A DNA stretch of 64,000 nt from Erwinia sp050410775 (GCF_050410775.1 NZ_CP191229.1); one strand, 5' to 3'. Positions 8,209 through 16,693 are shown, numbered from the stretch's first letter. Notes: generated from the sequence alone by a model not told the origin. Numbers and translations are program-made.

Positions 8209-8232
8209 AAGGCGGGCGCGCCAGCCCGCCTT
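8209..8232 (-). terminator. Hairpin downstream of the type VI lipase gene
   Basis: AAGGCGGGC (8209-8217) and GCCCGCCTT (8224-8232) form a strong 9-bp stem 15 bp past the effector stop. Only a short TTTAT follows on the minus strand, so termination may be partial. Confidence 0.55.
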
Positions 8233-8246
8233 CAAGGTGACGAGGG

Positions 8247-10496
8247 TTAGATCCAATGCGCCAGGATTGACCGTTTACCGTGCTCGAACATTTTCTCCTG
8301 GATGATCTCTTTTTGTGATTCGGCGATCGTGGGGGCATAAATTGATGGCGACCACAGTGCCAGCGCACCGGGTTCGGCGACTACCGGATCGCCATTCATG
8401 GCAATGAACCTGCGTTCCAGCATTTCCTCTCCGTTGGCGGTCATCTCCTGCTGTTTTATCGTGACGGCCCCCTGCATGATACCGGTACCGACCAACTGAC
8501 GATTGACGGAGACCAGCGACAGTTCTCGGCTGGTCGTCAGGCCGAAATAAATCAGCCGGTAGAGGAAGTAACTGGCCCACATCTCTCGCTGTTGTAAGCC
8601 GCTTTCGCGCATAAACCACGCGCGGGAGTCATGCACATGATCGTCGAACAGCGCCATGATAAGTTTGCTGGTCGCATCAAAGGTTACCCAGCCCATTTTA
8701 TCCCGGTAGAGCCGGGGAAAGAGGCGTTCTCCGTCGCGCTTCATGGCTTCATATTCGGCTTTACGATCGCGGCTGCGCATCAGATAAACAGCGTGACCGG
8801 GAATTGTGTCGAGCACCACCTGTTGCCATGAATGCTGATCCCGATCCCAGCCGAAATAGTCAGCCTGAAACTCAGCAGCGGCTTCGCGGGACTGGCGTTG
8901 CTCGGTCCTGGGGGCGTAGTCGGGCAGTCCCTGCACCTCCTCCCCGCCTTTTTGCATCCGGGCGCGGCGGCGTATTTTCTGCTCGGCAAGCCGGGCATCC
9001 TGATTGGCCTTCAGCACCTTCGGGTCTTCGTCTTCACGGGTCTGGTGCAGATAAAAGGGCTGCGTAAGGTAGGTATTTTTGCCGTAGCGGCCAATGCGCC
9101 ATGCGGTCAGCCAGCCCATCTGCTCACGCATGAGGTGTTCAAGTCCCTGAACCAGCCTGATGGGTTGATAGCCGTCTACCTGCGTCGATGGGGGTTCCGG
9201 GGTTATGCCCAGCGTGGTGCGCCATGCGTTAAAGCGTACGATCAGCTCGTGAGTGAGCTTAAATTCTTCCTCAAATCCTGAAGGGAATGTCCGGAAATTG
9301 AGCAATTGGGTTAGTTGCTCAGGAATGTGCTCCGGCAGAATGGCGAGCGGAGCCCCGGCCTCAAAGGCTGCAGCGTACATATCATGCAACGGGATCTGTG
9401 AGAGCAGCAGTCCGACGTCGTCGCAGGCTTTGCCCTGCTCGCCGGGCGGATAGCCGCCGCCAAGATCGGAGTGAACGCCGGGATAAATGACCTCGGTGGC
9501 GTATGTCGGGTAGCGGCCGTCTGCGCGGCGCACAGAGTCGAGCGGAAAGCACTGACGCTGTTCGTGGGCCGAGACCATATGTACGCAGCGTTTAACAAAT
9601 CCGGGAAAGGCGGCCTCGTCCGGCAGGTGCTGGGTATTGTCAGACCAGCCCTGATGGCCGTTAAAGCCCGGTACCAGATTGGGCAAGCCGACGGACGGCA
9701 CGGTATCAATGATGCCCAGAAACTCGACGGTTACCGGCAGCCCCAGCAGGGTGATGACAGGTGGGTACTGCCCGTTCTCTTGTGGGGGAGAAAGCTGGGT
9801 AAGCCAGTTGACGAAGGTCCGGGCCTCGGCCGCGCCGCGTGAAAATCCGTAAATAAACAGTTTAATGCCAAGCAGCGTGGGCCTGTGGTACTGAACCTTC
9901 CTGGCCAGTGGCGACAACAGCTGGTTAATGACGAGGCGGCGCGGCACCTCGCCGGTCACCGGCCAGTGAGCGGCCATGCCGATGATTTCTTTTTTTGCCA
10001 CGTCATCATCAAGCTTGCCGCCGGTCAAGGTGTGAATTAGCGCATCGACCAGCCGCAGCAGCGCCCAGTTGATGCGGTTTTCTCCGCCGAGTGCATGCGC
10101 CAGCCCCATGCTGTCGTAGTCCGGTTCACCAATTTTGGGAAAGGGAGTGCCAACGCCGGGCATGTAGTAATTATGATAACCGCGTTCCCTGTCCTGCGTG
10201 GTGGCGTGGTAAAGTCTGGCGATGTTGCTCGGGTGCGGCGGCCTGGCCGTTTTGGTGTCGTTCTCTTCGTTGTTGCCGGTGCCGTCAAAAAACAGGCTGA
10301 TATGGAGGCATTTGCTGCAGGTGTAGACGCCGCGTGACCCGGCCTCAACGCACTTCCGGGTATGGTAGTCGCGCTCCTCCTGCATCAGGCGCCTGTAATT
10401 TTGCATCACGGCTTCGGGCGTCAGTTTTCGGCGGTCAGCAGATTCCAGTGGAAACGGCGGTGGGGCCCAGGCGGGCTGGGTTATGAGCGTGGGCAC
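8247..10496 (-). CDS. Tle1-like (DUF2235) type VI secretion lipase effector
   Basis: A 749-residue alpha/beta-hydrolase of the DUF2235/Tle1 type. In characterised relatives this family hydrolyses membrane phospholipids in target bacteria after type VI injection. Features: SLFFDGTGNN near residues 67-76, the nucleophile elbow GFSRG with Ser219, GIIDTVPSVG (Asp264, candidate acid) and the family block GVHSDLGGGY (His342). The C-terminal ~300 residues contain a charged helical stretch and are less conserved. No signal peptide, PAAR or VgrG module is fused. The start is GTG 10496, with AAGGAG eight bases before it, and it overlaps the 3' end of immunity copy 1 by 16 bp, so the pair is probably translationally coupled. 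No secretion-apparatus genes are in the window, so delivery must rely on a system encoded elsewhere. Confidence 0.85.
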   Translation of the reverse strand: MPTLITQPAWAPPPFPLESADRRKLTPEAVMQNYRRLMQEERDYHTRKCVEAGSRGVYTCSKCLHISLFFDGTGNNEENDTKTARPPHPSNIARLYHATTQDRERGYHNYYMPGVGTPFPKIGEPDYDSMGLAHALGGENRINWALLRLVDALIHTLTGGKLDDDVAKKEIIGMAAHWPVTGEVPRRLVINQLLSPLARKVQYHRPTLLGIKLFIYGFSRGAAEARTFVNWLTQLSPPQENGQYPPVITLLGLPVTVEFLGIIDTVPSVGLPNLVPGFNGHQGWSDNTQHLPDEAAFPGFVKRCVHMVSAHEQRQCFPLDSVRRADGRYPTYATEVIYPGVHSDLGGGYPPGEQGKACDDVGLLLSQIPLHDMYAAAFEAGAPLAILPEHIPEQLTQLLNFRTFPSGFEEEFKLTHELIVRFNAWRTTLGITPEPPSTQVDGYQPIRLVQGLEHLMREQMGWLTAWRIGRYGKNTYLTQPFYLHQTREDEDPKVLKANQDARLAEQKIRRRARMQKGGEEVQGLPDYAPRTEQRQSREAAAEFQADYFGWDRDQHSWQQVVLDTIPGHAVYLMRSRDRKAEYEAMKRDGERLFPRLYRDKMGWVTFDATSKLIMALFDDHVHDSRAWFMRESGLQQREMWASYFLYRLIYFGLTTSRELSLVSVNRQLVGTGIMQGAVTIKQQEMTANGEEMLERRFIAMNGDPVVAEPGALALWSPSIYAPTIAESQKEIIQEKMFEHGKRSILAHWI

Positions 10497-11014
10497 GTGG
10501 CGGGCTCCTTCATCTTTCTGGGGTATTTTATCAGGCTGTCAGGGTGTTGTGGACCATAGCAGGACTGGGTGACCTCCACCTGGTCGCAGGGCAGGAAGTG
10601 AACGGTGATACCGCAGGTGCCCTCAGGGCCATACCGGGGAATATCCACTGTGCGGACAAAGTGCTGGTATTTTGCTGCATGGCGGGCGTAGGCCTCGGGT
10701 TCGAACCCTGCCCCTTGTTTTACTCTGGGGATAATTTCATAAGGATTAGGATCGGCCTCCCACTCGACGCGGGCCTTAAGGCCCGGCGTCCATGTGGGGG
10801 AATAGGCAATACAGCATGCGCCGCCAGATTCGCCGTAGGCGTTCATACCGGGCGCACCGGCCCCATTGACGCGGAACCAGTTGATGGCTTTTGCGGTGTG
10901 GTTGTAAGCGTCGACGTCACCTGCCAGCGTGTCGTCAGGCCGCATGGCCTCGCAGCCGCTAAGCGTCAGCGTGGCCAGCGCCAGAAGGAGTAGCGGACTT
11001 TTTCCCTGCATCAT
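10481..11014 (-). CDS. DUF3304-type lipoprotein, predicted Tle1 immunity, copy 1 (effector-proximal)
   Basis: A 177-residue predicted lipoprotein. A 20-residue signal peptide ends in the lipobox LSGC (Cys21), and the +2 residue is Glu rather than Asp, predicting an outer-membrane, periplasm-facing location where it could neutralise a periplasm-acting lipase. Conserved blocks include WFRVNGAGAPGMN, ESGGACC and DPNPYEIIPR. The start ATG 11014 (reading MMQGK) follows AAGGAAG; a second ATG follows directly. It is the last of four tandem paralogues and the only one followed by an intact effector. It is nearly identical to copy 3, but has Pro instead of Arg in YSPTWTPG. The immunity role is inferred from position and from the family's known association with Tle1 genes; DUF number from memory. 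Confidence 0.82.
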   Translation of the reverse strand: MMQGKSPLLLLALATLTLSGCEAMRPDDTLAGDVDAYNHTAKAINWFRVNGAGAPGMNAYGESGGACCIAYSPTWTPGLKARVEWEADPNPYEIIPRVKQGAGFEPEAYARHAAKYQHFVRTVDIPRYGPEGTCGITVHFLPCDQVEVTQSCYGPQHPDSLIKYPRKMKEPATCPRS

Positions 11015-11117
11015 ATTCTTCCTTGTATGATCAGTAAGTCACAATAATAGTGTGGTTTTGCGGGTAAGGGAATGGCGATTGTTTTCAAGGATCTGAAATG
11101 TGATCCGGAAAATCCTT

Positions 11118-11279
11118 TTATTCGGCGAGTCTTCTCGTGCCCGGAAACGAAGCGCGCTCCTCCTGCATCAGGCGCCTGTAATTTTGCATCACGGCTTCGG
11201 GCGTCAGCTTTCGACGACCAGCTGACTCTACCGGAAACGGCGGTGGGGCACAGGCGGGCTGGGTTATGAGCGTGGGCAC
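11118..11279 (-). pseudogene. Truncated Tle1 5' stub 1 (53 codons)
   Basis: After immunity copy 2, the effector's GTG start, ribosome site and first ~42 codons are repeated. The sequence then jumps at GAGGAGCGC into DNA normally found upstream of an immunity gene, adds ASFPGTRRLAE and stops. Compared with the intact effector it reads PVESAGRRK instead of PLESADRRK and CAPPP instead of WAPPP. It is probably a by-product of the tandem duplication, although it retains translation signals. Confidence 0.8.
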
Positions 11280-11800
11280 GTGGCAGGCTCCTTCATCTTT
11301 CTGGGGTATTTTATCAGGCTGTCGGGATGGTTGGGGCTATGGCAGGACTGGGTGACCTCCACCTGATCGCAGGGCAGGAAGTGAACGGTGATACCGCAGG
11401 TGCCCTCAGGGCCGTACCGGGGAATATCCACGGTGCGGACAAAGTGCTGGTATCTTGCCACATGGCGGGCGTAGGCTTCGGGTTCGTATTCATGAAAACC
11501 GTTCTTTTTTCTAGGAATTATTTCATAAGGATTAGGATCGGCCTCCCATTCGACGCGGGCCTTAAGGCCCGGCGTCCATGTGCGGGAATAGGTAATACAG
11601 CATGCGCCGCCAGATTCGCCGTAGGCATTCATACCGGGCGCACCGGCCCCATTGACGCGGAACCAGTTGATGGCTTTTGCGGTGTGGTTGTAAGCGTCGA
11701 CGTCACCTGCCAGCGTGTCGTCAGGCCGCATGGCCTCGCAGCCGCTAAGCGTCAGCGTGGCCAGCGCCAGAAGGAGTAGCGGACTTTTTCCCTGCATCAT
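11264..11800 (-). CDS. DUF3304-type lipoprotein, predicted Tle1 immunity, copy 2
   Basis: Tandem paralogue of 178 residues with the same signal peptide and LSGC lipobox. It is the most divergent copy in the middle: residues about 106-119 read RKKNGFHEYEPEAY where the others have RVKQGAGFEPEAY, plus CCITY for CCIAY. Its tail has SCHSPNHPDS like copy 4, whereas copies 1 and 3 have SCYGPQHPDS. A longer in-frame start exists, but ATG 11800 has the AAGGAAG ribosome site and puts the signal peptide at the N-terminus. The 3' end overlaps stub 1 by 16 bp, exactly as copy 1 overlaps the effector. The altered central segment could change specificity towards a different effector allele; that is inference. 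Confidence 0.82.
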   Translation of the reverse strand: MMQGKSPLLLLALATLTLSGCEAMRPDDTLAGDVDAYNHTAKAINWFRVNGAGAPGMNAYGESGGACCITYSRTWTPGLKARVEWEADPNPYEIIPRKKNGFHEYEPEAYARHVARYQHFVRTVDIPRYGPEGTCGITVHFLPCDQVEVTQSCHSPNHPDSLIKYPRKMKEPATCPRS

Positions 11801-11903
11801 ATTCTTCCTTGTATGATCAGTAAGGCACAATAATAGTGTGGTTTTACGGGTAAGGGAATGGCGATTGTTTTCAAGGATCTGAAATGTGATCCGGAAAATC
11901 CTT

Positions 11904-12065
11904 TTATTCGGCGAGTCGTCTCGTGCCCGGAAACGAAGCGCGCTCCTCCTGCATCAGGCGCCTGTAATTTTGCATCACGGCTTCGGGCGTCAGCTTTCGA
12001 CGACCAGCTGACTCTACCGGAAACGGCGGTGGGGCCCAGGCGGGCTGGATTATGAGCGTGGGCAC
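11904..12065 (-). pseudogene. Truncated Tle1 5' stub 2 (53 codons)
   Basis: Same structure and same junction as stub 1: a GTG start, about 42 effector codons, then the foreign tail SFPGTRRLAE and stop. It reads LIIQPAWAPPP near the start. The identical breakpoint in all three stubs shows that the array grew by repetition of one ~785-bp unit. Confidence 0.8.
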
Positions 12066-12583
12066 GTGGCAGGCTCCTTCATCTTTCTGGGGTATTTTAT
12101 CAGGCTGTCAGGGTGTTGTGGACCATAGCAGGACTGGGTGACCTCCACCTGGTCGCAGGGCAGGAAGTGAACGGTGATACCGCAGGTGCCCTCAGGGCCA
12201 TACCGGGGAATATCCACTGTGCGGACAAAGTGCTGGTATTTTGCTGCATGGCGGGCGTAGGCCTCGGGTTCGAACCCTGCCCCTTGTTTTACTCTGGGGA
12301 TAATTTCATAAGGATTAGGATCGGCCTCCCACTCGACGCGGGCCTTAAGGCCCGGCGTCCATGTGCGGGAATAGGCAATACAGCATGCGCCGCCAGATTC
12401 GCCGTAGGCGTTCATACCGGGCGCACCGGCCCCATTGACGCGGAACCAGTTGATGGCTTTTGCGGTGTGGTTGTAAGCGTCGACGTCACCTGCCAGCGTG
12501 TCGTCAGGCCGCATGGCCTCGCAGCCGCTAAGCGTCAGCGTGGCCAGCGCCAGAAGGAGTAGCGGACTTTTTCCCTGCATCAT
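12050..12583 (-). CDS. DUF3304-type lipoprotein, predicted Tle1 immunity, copy 3
   Basis: A 177-residue paralogue, nearly identical to copy 1 in protein and DNA; the visible protein change is Arg for Pro in YSRTWTPG. It has the same LSGC lipobox and the same upstream leader with AAGGAAG before ATG 12583. The stop overlaps stub 2 by 16 bp. The near identity of copies 1 and 3, with a divergent copy 2 between them, points to gene conversion or unequal crossing-over rather than simple stepwise duplication. Confidence 0.82.
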   Translation of the reverse strand: MMQGKSPLLLLALATLTLSGCEAMRPDDTLAGDVDAYNHTAKAINWFRVNGAGAPGMNAYGESGGACCIAYSRTWTPGLKARVEWEADPNPYEIIPRVKQGAGFEPEAYARHAAKYQHFVRTVDIPRYGPEGTCGITVHFLPCDQVEVTQSCYGPQHPDSLIKYPRKMKEPATCPRS

Positions 12584-12686
12584 ATTCTTCCTTGTATGAT
12601 CAGTAAGGCACAATAATAGTGTGGCTTTACGGGTAAGGGAATGGCGATTGTTTTCAAGGATCTGAAATGTGATCCGGAAAATCCTT

Positions 12687-12848
12687 TTATTCGGCGAGTC
12701 GTCTCGTGCCCGGAAACGAAGCGCGCTCCTCCTGCATCAGGCGCCTGTAATTTTGCATCACGGCTTCGGGCGTCAGCTTTCGACGACCAGCTGACTCTAC
12801 CGGAAACGGCGGTGGGGCCCAGGCGGGCTGGATTATGAGCGTGGGCAC
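12687..12848 (-). pseudogene. Truncated Tle1 5' stub 3 (53 codons)
   Basis: Third copy of the truncated effector start, matching stub 2 in sequence and junction. It lies directly after immunity copy 4 and overlaps its stop by 16 bp. Confidence 0.8.
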
Positions 12849-13366
12849 GTGGCAGGCTCCTTCATCTTTCTGGGGTATTTTATCAGGCTGTCAGGATGGT
12901 TGGGGCTATGGCAGGACTGGGTGACCTCCACCCGGTCGCAGGGCAGGAAGTGAACGGTGATACCGCAGGTGCCCTCAGAGCCGTAACGGGGAATATCCAC
13001 GGTGCGGACAAAGTGCTGGTATCTTGCTGCATGGCGGGCGTAGGCCTCGGGTTCGAACCCTGCCCCTTGTTTTACTCTGGGAATAATTTCATAAGGATTA
13101 GGATCGGCCTCCCACTCGACGCGGGCCTTAAGGCCCGGCGTCCATGTGCGGGAATAGGCAATACAGCATGCGCCGCCAGATTCGCCGTAGGCGTTCATAC
13201 CGGGCGCACCGGCCCCGTTGACGCGGAACCAGTTGATGGCTTTTGCTGTGTGATTGTAGGCACGAACGTCACCTGCCAGCGTGTCGTCGGGCCGCATGGC
13301 TTCGCAGCCGGTAAGCGTCAGCGTGGCCAGCGCCAGAAGGAGTAGCGGACTTTTTCCCTGCATCAT
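12833..13366 (-). CDS. DUF3304-type lipoprotein, predicted Tle1 immunity, copy 4 (promoter-proximal)
   Basis: A 177-residue paralogue at the upstream end of the array. Differences from copies 1 and 3 include LTLTGC in the lipobox, GDVRAYNH for GDVDAYNH, RYGSEG for RYGPEG, PCDRVEV for PCDQVEV, and the SCHSPNHPDS tail shared with copy 2. A longer in-frame start at 13441 exists, but ATG 13366 has the same AAGGAAG site as its sisters. Its leader (13367-13500) holds the original version of the sequence found between copies, ending in CGGAAACGAA. It contains a TATTAT -10-like element that is copied before every paralogue, so each may have its own weak promoter. Confidence 0.82.
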   Translation of the reverse strand: MMQGKSPLLLLALATLTLTGCEAMRPDDTLAGDVRAYNHTAKAINWFRVNGAGAPGMNAYGESGGACCIAYSRTWTPGLKARVEWEADPNPYEIIPRVKQGAGFEPEAYARHAARYQHFVRTVDIPRYGSEGTCGITVHFLPCDRVEVTQSCHSPNHPDSLIKYPRKMKEPATCPRS

Positions 13367-13502
13367 ATTCTTCCTTGTATGATCAGTAAGGCGCAATAAT
13401 AGTGTGGTTTTACGGGTAAGGGAATGGTGATTATTTTTCAAGGATCTGAAATGTGATCCAGAAGATCCTTTTATTCGGCGAGTCGTCTCGTGCCCGGAAA
13501 CG

Positions 13503-13524
13503 AAAAAACCCGCCGGGGCGGGTT
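13503..13524 (-). terminator. Rho-independent terminator, minus strand, downstream of ettA
   Basis: On the minus strand AACCCGCC and GGCGGGTT form a stem followed by TTTTTT. It lies about 170 bp past the ettA stop and just before the immunity array, so it probably insulates the array from ettA read-through. Confidence 0.8.
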
Positions 13525-13696
13525 GATCGCCGAATCAATAGTTAGGGTACTTTTGATTCGGATGATAATTGGGTACACGAGACAGCAGAAACCAAAACTG
13601 TTTTTTCAGCGTAACTGCATTCAGGCCCTTACTTCACGGTCTCTCAAAGACCTATCTCGCATATACCTGTTACCAACGGCTACCGCCGTTTTTACA

Positions 13697-15364
13697 CTAC
13701 TTGCTCATGCGCTTGTACTTGATGCGTTTTGGCTCAAGCGCCTCGGCACCCAGCGTACGCTTCTTGTACTCTTCGTATTCGGTAAAGTTACCTTCAAAGA
13801 ACTCGATCTTGCCCTCATCCTGATAATCCAGGATATGGGTGGCGATACGGTCAAGGAACCAGCGGTCATGCGAGATAACCATCGCACAGCCCGGGAACTC
13901 CAGCAGGGCGTTTTCCAGCGCGCGCAGGGTTTCAATGTCCAGATCGTTGGTCGGTTCATCCAGCAGCAGCATGTTGCCGCCAACCTGCAACAGTTTCGCC
14001 AGGTGCAGACGACCGCGCTCACCGCCGGAGAGTTCGCCGACGCGTTTGCCCTGATCGACACCTTTAAAGTTAAAGCGGCCAACATAGGCGCGGCTCGGCA
14101 TTTCGGTGTTGCCCACGCGCATAATGTCCTGACCGCCGGAGACTTCTTCCCAGACGGTTTTGGTGTTGTCCATGCTGTCGCGGAACTGATCGACGGAGGC
14201 CAGTTTCACCGTATCGCCCAGCACGATGCTGCCGGAGTCAGGCTGTTCCTGACCGGACATCATGCGGAACAGCGTCGATTTACCGGCGCCGTTCGGGCCG
14301 ATGATGCCGACAATCGCGCCTTTCGGTACGGAGAAGGAGAGATCGTCAATCAGCAGGCGGTCGCCATATGACTTACGCAGATTAGTTACTTCCACCACTT
14401 TATCGCCCAGGCGTGCGCCAGGCGGAATAAAGAGTTCGTTGGTTTCATTACGTTTCTGGTAGTCGCTGCTGTTCAGCTCTTCAAAGCGTGCCAGACGGGC
14501 CTTGCCTTTAGACTGACGGCCTTTCGCGCCCTGACGAACCCACTCCAGCTCTTTCTCAATGGATTTGCGACGTGCCGCTTCGCTTGAGGCTTCCTGAGCC
14601 AGACGCGCATCTTTCTGCTCCAGCCAGGAGGAGTAGTTGCCTTCCCATGGAATGCCTTCGCCACGGTCCAGCTCCAGGATCCAGCCCGCCACGTTGTCGA
14701 GGAAGTAACGGTCGTGGGTAATCGCCACCACGGTGCCTTCGAAGTCGTGCAGGAAACGCTCCAGCCACGCGACGGATTCCGCATCCAGGTGGTTCGTCGG
14801 TTCGTCCAGCAGCAGCATGTCCGGTTTTTCCAGCAGCAGGCGGCACAGCGCGACGCGGCGGCGCTCACCCCCGGACAGGTTGGCGATCTTCGCGTCCCAG
14901 TCCGGCAGGCGCAGCGCATCGGCGGCGCGCTCAAGCTGGGTGTTAAGGTTGTGTCCGTCGTGCGCCTGAATGATCTCTTCCAGGCGGCCCTGCTCGGCGG
15001 CCAGCTTGTCAAAGTCCGCGTCTTCTTCAGCGTACAGCGCGTACACTTCGTCCAGGCGTTTCAGCGCGCCCACCACTTCGGCCACGGCTTCTTCTACCGA
15101 TTCGCGAACGGTATGCTCCAGGTTAAGCTGCGGCTCCTGCGGCAGGTAGCCGATCTTGATGCCGGGCTGTGGACGGGCTTCCCCTTCGATATCGGTATCG
15201 ATGCCGGCCATGATGCGCAGCAGCGTGGATTTACCCGCGCCGTTCAGGCCAAGTACGCCGATTTTGGCGCCCGGGAAAAAGCTCAGGGAAATATTTTTCA
15301 GGATATGACGCTTCGGCGGAACCACTTTGCCGACGCGATGCATGCTATAGACGAATTGAGCCAC
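13697..15364 (-). CDS. ettA: Energy-dependent translational throttle protein EttA (ABC-F ATPase)
   Basis: A 555-residue soluble ABC-F protein, the same length as E. coli EttA. It binds the ribosomal E site and gates entry into the elongation cycle according to the ATP/ADP ratio. Two ATP-binding cassettes are evident: the first with GLNGAGKST, LSGGERRR and DEPTNHLD, the second with GPNGAGKST, LSGGERGR and DEPTNDLD. Between them is the charged linker (about residues 245-325) and in the first cassette the EttA arm. There are no membrane segments. The start is GTG 15364 (MAQFVYSMHRV). In E. coli ettA lies between nadR and slt; here both sides have gained accessory genes while ettA itself is strongly conserved. 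Confidence 0.97.
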   Translation of the reverse strand: MAQFVYSMHRVGKVVPPKRHILKNISLSFFPGAKIGVLGLNGAGKSTLLRIMAGIDTDIEGEARPQPGIKIGYLPQEPQLNLEHTVRESVEEAVAEVVGALKRLDEVYALYAEEDADFDKLAAEQGRLEEIIQAHDGHNLNTQLERAADALRLPDWDAKIANLSGGERRRVALCRLLLEKPDMLLLDEPTNHLDAESVAWLERFLHDFEGTVVAITHDRYFLDNVAGWILELDRGEGIPWEGNYSSWLEQKDARLAQEASSEAARRKSIEKELEWVRQGAKGRQSKGKARLARFEELNSSDYQKRNETNELFIPPGARLGDKVVEVTNLRKSYGDRLLIDDLSFSVPKGAIVGIIGPNGAGKSTLFRMMSGQEQPDSGSIVLGDTVKLASVDQFRDSMDNTKTVWEEVSGGQDIMRVGNTEMPSRAYVGRFNFKGVDQGKRVGELSGGERGRLHLAKLLQVGGNMLLLDEPTNDLDIETLRALENALLEFPGCAMVISHDRWFLDRIATHILDYQDEGKIEFFEGNFTEYEEYKKRTLGAEALEPKRIKYKRMSK

Positions 15365-15681
15365 GTTAGGATGAGCCTCTTGGTGTCTGTGTTTTAAATG
15401 GGGCAGAAAGGTGCCCGCTCAGATGGGCAAGTTTAGCTGGTTTCCTGCGGTAATCACAGCCGTGACCGGCTGATATCGGTCATCCCCTGCGTTGTCATCC
15501 CGTCGTCTGTATAAACCACCGTCAGCCAGGCCCTGAGGAAGCGGCTCAGAAGGCGAAGGAGGGTTTACCGGTCGCCCTCCCGTCAGGTCTGATCCGCCGG
15601 GCAGTTTTATACTTAAGCTGTTTGATTTTCGCCCCCCGGCCACTATGCTGTTTTTTTGCCTTACAAGACAGAGGGATAACC
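15365..15681. other. Intergenic region between ettA and the hydroxyacid dehydrogenase
   Basis: No gene seen. It contains a hairpin GGAGGG (15558-15563) / CCCTCC (15575-15580) without a T-run, and should carry the divergent promoters of the two flanking genes; none is clear enough to place. Confidence 0.5.
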
Positions 15682-16629
15682 ATGAAAGTCCTGATAGCCG
15701 CCGATGAAAACGCCTGGGGCGGTATGATCCAACAGTTCCGCCAGACGCTGCCTGACGTGGAGTTTATCGCCTCAGCGGGACATGCTGCGGAAAGCCTGGC
15801 GGGATACGATGCGCTGATCCCCGGTATGGCTAAGGTGAGTAATGCTCTGCTGCAAACGGCCGACCGGCTTAAGCTTATCCAGCAGGCGGGGGCCGGGCTG
15901 GAAAGCGTGGATATTAACAGCGCCAGGGCGCTCGGCATTCAGGTGGCGAACGTGCCCTCTGACCGTTCAGGCAATGCGGACTCGGTGGCCGAACTTGGCA
16001 TCTGGATGATGATTGGCCTGGCGCGTAAGGCGCATGAGCTGCCAGAGATGATCGCCACGCGCCAGCTTGGCCTGCCGGTGGGAATGGGGCTGCGCGGGAA
16101 AACCGTGGGGCTGGTGGGGCTGGGCGGCATTGGCAAAGCGCTGGCGCAGCGTCTTGCGCCTTTCGGCGTAAGGCTGACGGGCGTGAAGCGGACGCCGGAC
16201 AGCGAGTTTGCAAAGGCGCACCAGCTCGACTGGCTGGGCAGCATGGATCAGCTGCCTGCGCTGCTGAGCGAGGCGGATTTTGTGGTACTGAGCCTGCCCG
16301 ATAATGCGGACACGCGGAACATTATCGATGAAACCGCGCTGGCGCAGATGAAGCCGGGCAGTTTTTTAATCAATCTGGGACGGGGCGGGCTGATTGAAAA
16401 GGCGGCGCTGCTGGCGGCGCTTGAGGGCGGGCATCTTGCCGGCGCGGGGCTGGATGTCTTCTGGCAGGAGCCGCCCGATCCAGAGGACAGCCTCTTTGCC
16501 TGTAATGTGATCGCCACGCCGCATGTGGGGGGCGTGACGGATAATTCGCTGGCGGGCAATGTGAACGGCGTGTGTGAAAATCTGCGTCGCCTGCGGGATG
16601 GCGAAGAGATCCTGAACCGCTGGGCCTGA
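15682..16629 (+). CDS. D-isomer-specific 2-hydroxyacid dehydrogenase
   Basis: A 315-residue NAD(P)-dependent dehydrogenase that would reduce a 2-keto acid or oxidise a D-2-hydroxy acid in the cytoplasm. The Rossmann motif GLGGIG lies at 146-151. The catalytic triad of the family is complete: Arg234 (NLGRGG), Glu263 (WQEPP) and His281 (TPHVGG). The start ATG 15682 follows GAGGGAT; a longer in-frame start at 15622 has no ribosome site. It is not close enough to a named enterobacterial enzyme (GhrA, GhrB, SerA, PdxB) for me to assign a substrate. It appears monocistronic, convergent with deoR. Confidence 0.88.
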   Translation: MKVLIAADENAWGGMIQQFRQTLPDVEFIASAGHAAESLAGYDALIPGMAKVSNALLQTADRLKLIQQAGAGLESVDINSARALGIQVANVPSDRSGNADSVAELGIWMMIGLARKAHELPEMIATRQLGLPVGMGLRGKTVGLVGLGGIGKALAQRLAPFGVRLTGVKRTPDSEFAKAHQLDWLGSMDQLPALLSEADFVVLSLPDNADTRNIIDETALAQMKPGSFLINLGRGGLIEKAALLAALEGGHLAGAGLDVFWQEPPDPEDSLFACNVIATPHVGGVTDNSLAGNVNGVCENLRRLRDGEEILNRWA

Positions 16630-16693
16630 TCTGCCAGCTCAGCTTGCGCGCCGGAATGTTAACAGCGGCGCGCTGGCTGCATCCGGGAAAGGG

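Larger units (their letters stand above)
10481..13500 (-). repeat. Tandem amplification of a ~785-bp unit (immunity gene + effector 5' stub + leader)
   Basis: Immunity stop codons fall at 10481, 11264, 12050 and 12833, giving spacings of 783, 786 and 783 bp. Each unit contains a leader, an immunity gene and about 125 bp of effector start, with a constant junction (CGGAAACGAA joined to GCGCGCTCC). The most upstream leader continues instead into unique DNA and a terminator, marking the ancestral edge of the array. Confidence 0.9.

Noticed and set aside
13675..13693. Plus-strand terminator AACGGC-TACC-GCCGTT-TTT just beyond ettA.
   Set aside because: It would terminate plus-strand transcripts, but no plus-strand gene precedes it; the ettA-direction strand has no T-run.
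13490..15397. Long plus-strand frames opposite ettA (293 and 227 codons).
   Set aside because: Antisense shadows of a strongly conserved gene with E. coli-like codon pattern on the minus strand.
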